Assembly: GCF_963678635.1 (NCBI RefSeq)
Contig: NC_087065.1
Span: forward strand, 64,076,973 to 64,140,972
Direction of reading: 5' to 3'
Origin: Symsagittifera roscoffensis
Taxonomy: Eukaryota > Xenacoelomorpha > Acoela > Convolutidae
DNA: 64,000 nt
Position 1 is the first letter of the stretch; each line of letters starts with the position of its first letter. A program made the translations under genes and the position numbers. Under the pieces are notes generated by a model. The model saw only the letters and a list, made by a program, of their open reading frames with translations. It had not been told where the DNA came from and did no database searches. This document shows positions 57,145-64,000 of the stretch, piece by piece.

Positions 57145-58200
57145 GGAATACTGAGTAATTTGAAAGCAACGAATCAACTACTGTTAGTGAAACCCAATAA
57201 CAAACCTTGGGTATTTGAGACCGGAAAGGTGTTCATTCTTTCAATATTTGAGATCAGAAAAGTGTTCATTTTTTCAGCATTTGACGTTTTGCTGGTGAGT
57301 TCAAACTGTTGGCAGTAATTGAGGTTGAATTGTCGGACAGATTTGCCGATTACCAACAAAAATAATTTTAATTTAAAAAAAAATTTTTCAGACGTAACAA
57401 TATATGATACTGTTATCCGCAAACAAAATGCGAACTACGCTTAAAATTTCAGATTTTGTATACAATTTGCAGATTTTGGTTACAGTTGCGGATTATGCAA
57501 CAGCTCAATTTTACTATAACTAATATTATCATTTGTTTGTGGATTCCATAACTGTTTCGGATTCTGCAAATACTGTTGCTGATTCCGCAATTTCCGCAGC
57601 AATTTTGAGCGGTACAGTGTTTTAGCTAGTTATTAGTGGAATCTAAAACAGCTAACATAAGTATGATCAAACAAAAGTAGCAATGTTGCGGATTCCACCA
57701 CAAATCTGATTTGGCCTGTTGCGGAATGCGCTTACAATTCATAAAATGAACGATTTGGCCTCGTAATGACACGATATATTAAGTACAAAATCGTAGATTT
57801 CCATAAAGCAAAGTTACACATGGACCAAATACCTTGCTTCAGTTCAATTTGGAATGATTTCTAGCATGAATTAAATCTCAACTTACGCGTAATAAATCCC
57901 TCATTCTTTACAGAATGAGGATTGAGGATATCGATTTTATGGAAACTCCTCACAGGTGAAATATTTGTTTTTAACTTGATCTCAGGATAACAGAATTATT
58001 TCCGTAAAATTATGCAAGTTGAACAGTCGGAAGAAAATGTGTAAGTCAGATATAAGCAGTCTTCATTCATTTTGACAATTCTTAAGTGTTGTCTTAACTT
58101 TGTCGAAGCAGATCTCATTAACTGTCCCCGTATCGCACCTGTTGACAAAGTTCCACCCTATAAAGGACTAACCCAACGGTTTAGAATATAATGATGTTGT
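57145..58200. repeat. Intron sequence with common repeats
   Basis: Contains GGATTCCGCAA-type loose repeats (57430-57620, as at 23870-24220) and a copy of the common repeat (57770-58070; CACAGGTGAAATATT, AACTTACGCG). No gene. Confidence 0.5.
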
Positions 58201-58641
58201 CAGGGGCGGATCTAGGATTTTCCCGAGAAAATTTTGACAACCTTTTTTTTTTAGGTCGACCAAATTGATTTTTGGAGCTCGCCTAATGCACTAAAAAGAC
58301 GCTGTTTTGGCCAAATTTTCTGCGCCGCACGCAAGTTTTTGGAAAAAAAACAGGTCAAAAAGGCCGTTTTTGGGCACTTTGTGAAAAAATTTTGACAAAT
58401 AAATCGCGTTTTTTAGCGCGCGCTCCCCCTCAGAGTTAGTAAAAATTGGCGCCAAAGACGCCTTTAGAAAATTTGTTAGGGTCGGTTGGCCAGAAATGGT
58501 TTTCTTAAAAAGTGCGAAAGGTGGGACCCTTTGGGTCGGCAGGATGTCGGGAATGTCGGCAGGATGTCGGTTGGACGGACGCCTCTTTCCTGAGGGAAAA
58601 AGGTGTCCGCCCCACCCGCCTCCCCCCTAAATCCGCCCCTG
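58201..58641. mobile_element. Complete-length hAT-like MITE
   Basis: CAGGGGCGGATCTAGGATTT start and TAAATCCGCCCCTG end, with the GCGCGCGCTCCCCCTCA and AATTGGCGCCAAAG core. An internal duplication GGATGTCGG/GAATGTCGGCAGGATGTCGG lies near 58541. Flanks (GATGTTGT left, TTGTACAT right) do not form an 8-bp duplication. Confidence 0.8.
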
Positions 58642-58724
58642 TTGTACATATTAACAAAAGCAGCTGTTTTTCATTAGTGGTAATCGAGATCTCGGCCGGG
58701 TTGCAAGACAGGTTGTAAATTTAG

Positions 58725-59028
58725 GACATCAACTGAATAAAAAAGAACTGTTCATCCGCCTGTCAGCAGCTCTCCTGCCATCAATTCTGACTCCGTGCGG
58801 GCTCTTGGCCGCCACTTACCCCAAGCGTATCTTCAGTGTCGGAGTAGACGAACACTTTTTCACCATCAACTTAGAGCCGGAAGCAGTCGGAAATTACATA
58901 GGGCTCTGTAGTGTGCTCATCGCTGGCTTGATTGCCCCGGGACTCATCATTTTTGGGTGCTATGTGAAAGTTGTCGCGAATCAACACAAGAGGAAACTCA
59001 ATAGCAAAGACTCGATGATACGGGACCG
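58725..59028 (+). CDS. Class A GPCR, exon with helices 4 and 5
   Basis: Residues 105-205 plus two bases of codon 206. Helix 4 at about 113-135; the second extracellular loop (about 136-161) has no Cys. Helix 5 at about 162-186 carries P176 and Y184, matching conserved positions 5.50 and 5.58. A basic third loop follows (NQHKRKLNSK). Donor CCG|GTTAGT. Coding-like GC content stands out from the flanks. Together with the absent 3.25 Cys, the loss of the loop-2 Cys means the usual disulfide is missing on both sides. Confidence 0.85.
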
Positions 59029-59076
59029 GTTAGTCATTTTGGTCGCCAATTTAGGATAGAAAAGTGTAGAGGTACT

Positions 59077-59495
59077 CAGGGGCGGATCTAGGATTTTCTC
59101 GAGGGGGGGGGGGCGGATTTTCAAAAAATTTTCCAAAATTTTGACGACCTTTTTTTTAGGTCGACGAAATTGATTTTTCGAGCTCTCCCAAAGCACTGTT
59201 TGACCCCTATTTTGGCGAAACTTTCTGCGCCGCAGGCAAATTTTTGAAAAAACAGTCAAAAAAGCCGTTTTTGGGCACTTTTTGAAAAATTTTGACAAAA
59301 AAATCGCGTTTTTTTGGCGCGCGCTCCCCCTCAAAGTTAGTATATATTGGCGCCGAAGGCGCCTTTAAAAAATTTTAGGGTGGGTCTGCCAAAAATGGAT
59401 TTCTGAAAAAGTATCAAAGGGGGGACCCTTTGGGTCGGCAGGGGGTCGAATCCCTGAGGGGGGGGGGGCGTCCACCCCCCCTAAATCCGCTTCTG
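59077..59495. mobile_element. hAT-like MITE with perfect 8-bp target duplication
   Basis: 419 bp; ends CAGGGGCGGATCTAG and CTAAATCCGCTTCTG. Flanked by GAGGTACT at 59069-59076 and 59496-59503. Best-preserved member of the family in the window and the reference for the other copies. Lies in GPCR intron 3. Confidence 0.92.
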
Positions 59496-59835
59496 GAGGT
59501 ACTTAGGGTAATGGCAAAGCATTGGCATTAAGATTGATATATGTTTTAAGTGTAGTCACAACAAATATTTTCCATATATTACAGATAAAGGAAATCTTCG
59601 TTTTGTAAGAGGTTTGAAATATCTGGGTGACTATTTTGTACGCGCTGCTCTCGTCATTCCGTGGTTCGTTTTTGACGCAGCATCTTTTTAGAGCATAAGA
59701 ATTCTGTGAATTAATGATATGATACTTTTGCCTTTTTTCGTTATTCAAAAGGCTAGCCGTTTTTGACAGAACTCAATGTCAAAACATACAATGTTTGTTC
59801 AGTTTGTTGGTTGTAGTTACACAAAAGAGTTTCAG

Positions 59836-59942
59836 GTCGCAGAAGGTCACGATGGTGTGTGGCTGTTCCGCCATGATCTTCACTCTCTACTCGGTCCCCT
59901 CTGGCATGGCTGCACTACTCCAGATGTTCCAGCCAGCCTCAG
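59836..59942 (+). CDS. Class A GPCR, exon with helix 6
   Basis: Residues 206-241 plus one base. Helix 6 at about 210-235 with F221 and P227 (positions 6.44 and 6.50); between them YSV replaces the usual CW motif, so Trp 6.48 is Ser225. Acceptor GAGTTTCAG, donor TCAG|GTAGAT. Phases fit both neighbouring exons. Confidence 0.75.
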
Positions 59943-62921
59943 GTAGATCATTTTTAAATAAGAACAAAACTACAGTAGAAGTAAAAACACAGAAACATTG
60001 TAAAAACAGAACATTACAGTAAGTACAGGAACATTAGTACAAAAATAACCCTACAAAATGAATGAAATAACCAAAAAACTGAATTTAGTCTGAACCAAGC
60101 GTGTAACAGAGGTTCTTCGAATAAAACTGAACAGCTCGTATGTTGGTCCTCTCGTGGATAAATCATATAAACTTAGTAGCAAGAGTAGCAAGAAGACCGG
60201 AATGCTCATGTCACATAAATCGTTGCAATGGAAACTTTTGAAAAGTTTTATTTATCTTCTACTTTTTATGGTAAAAATTTGGGTAGTTATCTATGACAAC
60301 GAGAGCAAGTTGAAATGAACGAACATATACAAACTGGTAAAGCTAAACTAAACAAAGGGCAAATGAGACTCACTCTTTATTTTGACTCACCACATAATTT
60401 ATCTTAAAAATATTCAGACCATTTTTGACCACTAAAATACCCAATTTAAAATTTTAATGAACAGGAAGGCTTTATTTTGGCTTTTCAATGGACTCTTTAC
60501 GGGTCATAGCTCACGTATCATAGACCATACGACGCCATAAACAAGGTATGACCCAAAAAAATTGTCGTGGCGCTTGACAAAAATTACGCTCTATAAAGAA
60601 AGTTCCTCACCCAGGAGACATTTTGTTGAGTTTTGGCGGAACGCATTAAAATGGTCAATAATATCTGCGTCTCAATTGGTCTTTCGTAGTGATATTTAAC
60701 CAGAAGCATAGTACAATGTTCATTGGAAGAGAAATGCATGGTTGCAATATTTCTCTTTTCTGATGAGGTTTTTCAGTAGCGCCCGTGTTGAACCGCTGAT
60801 TCATTGTTAAAAATTTCAGCCATACATCAGCAATGATTCCGCTATGATCCAGCGCTAAAAACTACAATTTTAATAAGCGCTGGATCCAGTGGTATAACAT
60901 CGCTGAATCAACGCCAATTCAATACAGGTTTTAAAGATGTTTGCAAAGCTGAATAGTAGTTAAAATGGCGCTGATCAAAATATCTCACAAGACCTTTTTT
61001 GACCTTATTAAATTTAGGAAGCATTTTGAAGCATTTTGCGGTTAAATTTTGCTCATTTTGGTTTGCAGTGCAAAAAATTGCGCCAATTAAAACGTTAACT
61101 TTCGAACTTTGATTGCCAGTTTTGGTAAAATATATTCGAAGTAGTCGGCAGTAAGTTGCGGTAAAATTTGGCTGAAAAATTGAATTAAAGTTTGTACTTC
61201 ATTGTGGATAAAATTTTTTGCAAATTTCACCAGATAATATTTTCCCATCAACCAAACTTCCTCCCGTCAGTTAAATGAAGGTTAAGCGAAGAAAGTCACG
61301 GAATTCTTGCGCTCGGGGTGTTTTTTTTCTCCAGACAAATTTCAACTTTTCAACAGCATTTTTTGACGGAGTTTTTATATCATTCTGAAGGTACAGTTGT
61401 CCTGAGCTCATGTTTAACAAATTTTTGTTTCACCTGTGATCATTTTTGTATGTTATGTGGGTTTAAAGATTGCCTATTTGGCCAATTGGGGATAATTAAC
61501 GCGCAATGTAAATCGTGCTGTTAACGACGCGTTAGCGGAGATTTAATCCGTATTAGAAATTATTCCAAATTAGATAATGCATGCTCTTTGTTCTACTTTT
61601 TACTTTTAACACTTATATTTAATAGTATATACCAAATATCTTGTTGTATTAACTAGCTTGTGGGATGATGCTTTTCAAAAAAAAATCATCATAATTATTT
61701 TTTGATTTTTTTTTTTATATTTCATCAATCATTTTATTTTAAATTACTTTAAAGATATTAAAACGCAGTCCAAATATTCAAGATTTTGCCCTGATAACAG
61801 CGGTTTTTTTAAATATCAAATGAAAAAAAGATATCGATCGTTTTTTTTTCAAAAAAATTTCCTTAATATTTTTTGCTAATGGTCGCATAAAAATAAAAGC
61901 TGGAAGTAATAAAACAAAAATAAACCAATAAATAAAAAATATTCATGTTGAGATCTTTAATTGTAGTAAAGTGATTGTTGATTCAGGCGTAATTTATAAA
62001 AAAAAATAAAATTTCATTAAAAGGGGTCACATCGTAATTGATGCCGTTATTTTTTTGAGCTCTTTTCTATTCTACAGGCAAGTAATTAACTGAAGTAGCT
62101 ACCAAATGACTTTACCCAAACTGTGTTCACTGAGGTTTTCCAGAGAACGATTTTTTTCCAGTGAGAGAAAAATTATGTTGTGTGATATTTGTATGACTGA
62201 AATAAACACAAAAACAAAACTGAGAAAAATTATTTTAAATAACTAATTTTATCATTTTGTTCATCAGGTTGTTTTATCATGAGGTTGAAAATTCAGTTTT
62301 GAAAATTTTGCTTTTTGTAATTTCAAGCGAGTATAGCAAGAAAAAATTTAGGTTGACCTCAGCCAATTCTAATTTTATCGTTACTTGACTCGGAAGAGAG
62401 GCCTTTTTATTTGCGATTCATGATAAATTTTCAAAAGTTTTTCTCATTTTTTTTAGAAAAACCAATTTAAAATTTCTAAATTTTTGAGTTTTAGTCTAAT
62501 TTTGAGCAATTCTAGCGACGAGTAGCTCTTTAAAGGGAGAATTTTGGGTATGGGGGGAGGACGTGTACTCACCTTTCAAAACTATTATACACCAAGGAAA
62601 AGGGCAACAAACCCCCACTTACCCGCTAAATCAGTTACTGCCTCAAATTTTGTTCTCCGTTTTTTCTTCTTTCTCTAATTTTCGAAGACGATTGTTATTA
62701 ACTATGCATTATTCAAAATTTCTACGCGTTATTTTTGTTGCCGCGTCACACCACGAACACAAATGACAAAAACAACCCATATTTGAAAAAACACTCACAC
62801 AAAAATTTAAAACAGTACTATTAATCAAAAAACTAATCCTTCAATATCAACCCGCTATCCTTGTTGTTATTTTTAATATATGTATCTATAAATATCTACG
62901 TTTGCTTTGTTTTTTTTTCAG
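59943..62921 (+). other. GPCR intron 4
   Basis: AT-rich; includes an inverted copy of the common repeat (61280-61830; GCTCGGGGTG, CACCTGTGATCATTTTTGTA, GATAATTAACGCGCAATG). No other gene supported. Confidence 0.5.
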
Positions 62922-63073
62922 TTTGGTTGTCTCCTATTAACGGAAACGGTAATTTAATAAGCATGTGTAGAATCCACCATATTATCTTCACTTCCAAAAT
63001 TGTGCAGCATTTCAATCCGATATTGCAATCGCCCAGAGTTTTGCAAATCGCTTTCCAAATATTAGTTTTTTGA
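62922..63073 (+). CDS. Probable last GPCR exon with helix 7
   Basis: Acceptor GTTTTTTTTTCAG, in phase with the helix 6 exon (Val242 spans the junction). Encodes a short loop, a helix at about 253-272 and then NPILQ (N273-P274), equivalent to the helix 7 NPxxY motif with Gln for Tyr, then about 14 residues and TGA. The distance from helix 6 is right for a receptor. Base composition is less gene-like than the other exons, so this is the least certain of the five. Confidence 0.5.
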
Positions 63074-63344
63074 TGATTATCTTCACTAATCATCAAATTT
63101 GATCATTGTTCCGCAATTTGAAATGAAAAGCGAGGTACTTTTGTCTTCGGATGTGTTTTAGAATTTTTTCTTTCTAACAATTTCGAAACTGAATGTTGCT
63201 TTGTGCATTTGCAGCATTACTGCATTGAATTGAGATTGTTTCCACTAAAATTGAGAAGGAATTTTGTCTCTGGAGCCTTTTATTTTTTTCCCACGCAAAA
63301 TCAGGTTCCAAAATTATTAATCGGAATAAGCCGAGATTTAAATC

Positions 63345-63557
63345 CCTTTTCCTCAGGCATTTTACTCCTCAGCAACCAAAAGCTCCCTGCATTTTTGACT
63401 CTTTTTTTTCAAAAATTTGATTGCGCAGAAATTTTGGTCAAAATATGGTCTTCATGGTGTTCTGGAAGCGCTCCGAAAATCTATTTGGACGACTAAAAAA
63501 CAGTTCAACAAAATTTTCAAAACTTTCTCGTCGAGAAAATCCTAGATCCGCCCCCTG
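63345..63557. mobile_element. Partial hAT-like MITE
   Basis: Ends CGTCGAGAAAATCCTAGATCCGCCCCCTG; preceding sequence matches the family half with TTTTGACTCTTTT and GCGCAGAAATTTTGGTCAAAAT. Left end missing. Confidence 0.65.
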
Positions 63558-63759
63558 ATTCTGTGCTACTTGCATATTTAAACCAGTTATCCTTGTTTTG
63601 ACTTTAGATGTACTTTAAAGCATTTTCTGGACAATCGAGATTTTAGTTCTAGACATGTAAGTGATCCGATGACTGTAAATGATTTTATGTCCAAATTTTC
63701 TGCCCTTTAAAACCTGCTGCGACCATGCAATTAGATTGCGGTCTGACATGGGGCTTGAA

Positions 63760-64000
63760 CTTCAATGAATTTGTGCACGGATTGTTTTTTTCTCCAGACA
63801 AATTTATTCCACCTGAGATCATTTTTTTGCAAATTCATGGGGGTTTAAAAGTTGGCGGTTTGGCCAATTTAGGATAATGCGCGCTATTTTTTTGTGCCAT
63901 TAATGTGTAAGCGAAGGTTTAATCCGTCTTAGAAACTGTTGCAAAGTGAATTGAGGCATGCAATTTGATATAATTAATTTTTAAGACGGATTAAACCTTC
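63760..64000. repeat. Copy of the common repeat, cut by the window edge
   Basis: TTTTTTTCTCCAGACAAATTTATTCCACC, TTTGGCCAATTTAGG and GGTTTAATCCGTCTTAGAAAC match the inverted form of the family. The last 20 bases repeat part of it in the other orientation. Confidence 0.65.

Larger units (their letters stand above)
33859..58724 (+). other. GPCR intron 2 (24.9 kb) hosting the retroelement
   Basis: GTAAGA donor; acceptor TGTAAATTTAG at 58724 chosen because it is the site that keeps the frame (codon A|GA, Arg105). A better-looking pyrimidine tract ending at 58677 would put the next exon in a frame that stops, so I rejected it. The 18.9-kb element makes up three quarters of the intron. Confidence 0.6.

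Noticed and set aside
58193-58649. Target duplication around the MITE at 58201
   Set aside because: Left and right 8-mers do not match; only a misaligned TTGT is shared.
58678-58724. Alternative GPCR acceptor after TTTTTCATTAG at 58677
   Set aside because: Better pyrimidine tract, but the phase from exon 2 leads to a stop; 58724 keeps the frame.

Overview
The window looks like nuclear DNA of an invertebrate animal. It is AT-rich and dense in transposons, with two spliced host genes using GT-AG introns, one of them stretched over more than 44 kb. There is no bacterial gene organisation, CRISPR array or rRNA, and I cannot name the species.

Layout. 1-3100: copies of an abundant AT-rich repeat. 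3107-5000: a two-exon gene for a four-helix membrane protein resembling the TMEM272 family, with an RG/PPRGRGDY repeat at its N-terminus. 5360-10960: a diverged tandem duplication of about 2.6-2.9 kb. 15855-17476: relict LTR plus leader of a retroelement related to the intact one downstream. 18826-63073: five exons of a class A G-protein-coupled receptor (about 291 residues from helix 1 to the stop) whose exon phases all fit. Its introns hold MITEs, minisatellites and the large retroelement. 57141-64000: the last three receptor exons, MITEs and more copies of the common repeat.

The main discovery is an intact LTR retroelement at 38226-57140 (18,915 bp). Its two 410-bp LTRs (TG...CA) differ at one base, and it is flanked by a 4-bp target duplication (CTAT). 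It has a Ty3/Gypsy-type Gag-Pol of 2151 residues with every catalytic residue visible. Around Gag-Pol lie at least eight further reading frames: a small basic protein and a 609-residue protein before gag, two tiny membrane proteins, a 378-codon frame with no methionine but a YPTL motif, an 872-residue envelope glycoprotein with a PTAP motif in its tail, and two overlapping frames at the 3' end followed by a textbook 79-bp intron. Frames are packed by short overlaps, two of them ATGA. This is a retrovirus-like element with a coding capacity far beyond ordinary Gypsy elements.

The leader carries a 25-nt hairpin repeat and a thrice-repeated motif. Both, with an LTR hairpin that has kept its pairing despite sequence change, are recognisable in the relict at 15855-17476. 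The element sits in receptor intron 2 in the gene's own orientation and looks recently inserted. Protein family calls are from visible motifs and memory; no search was run.
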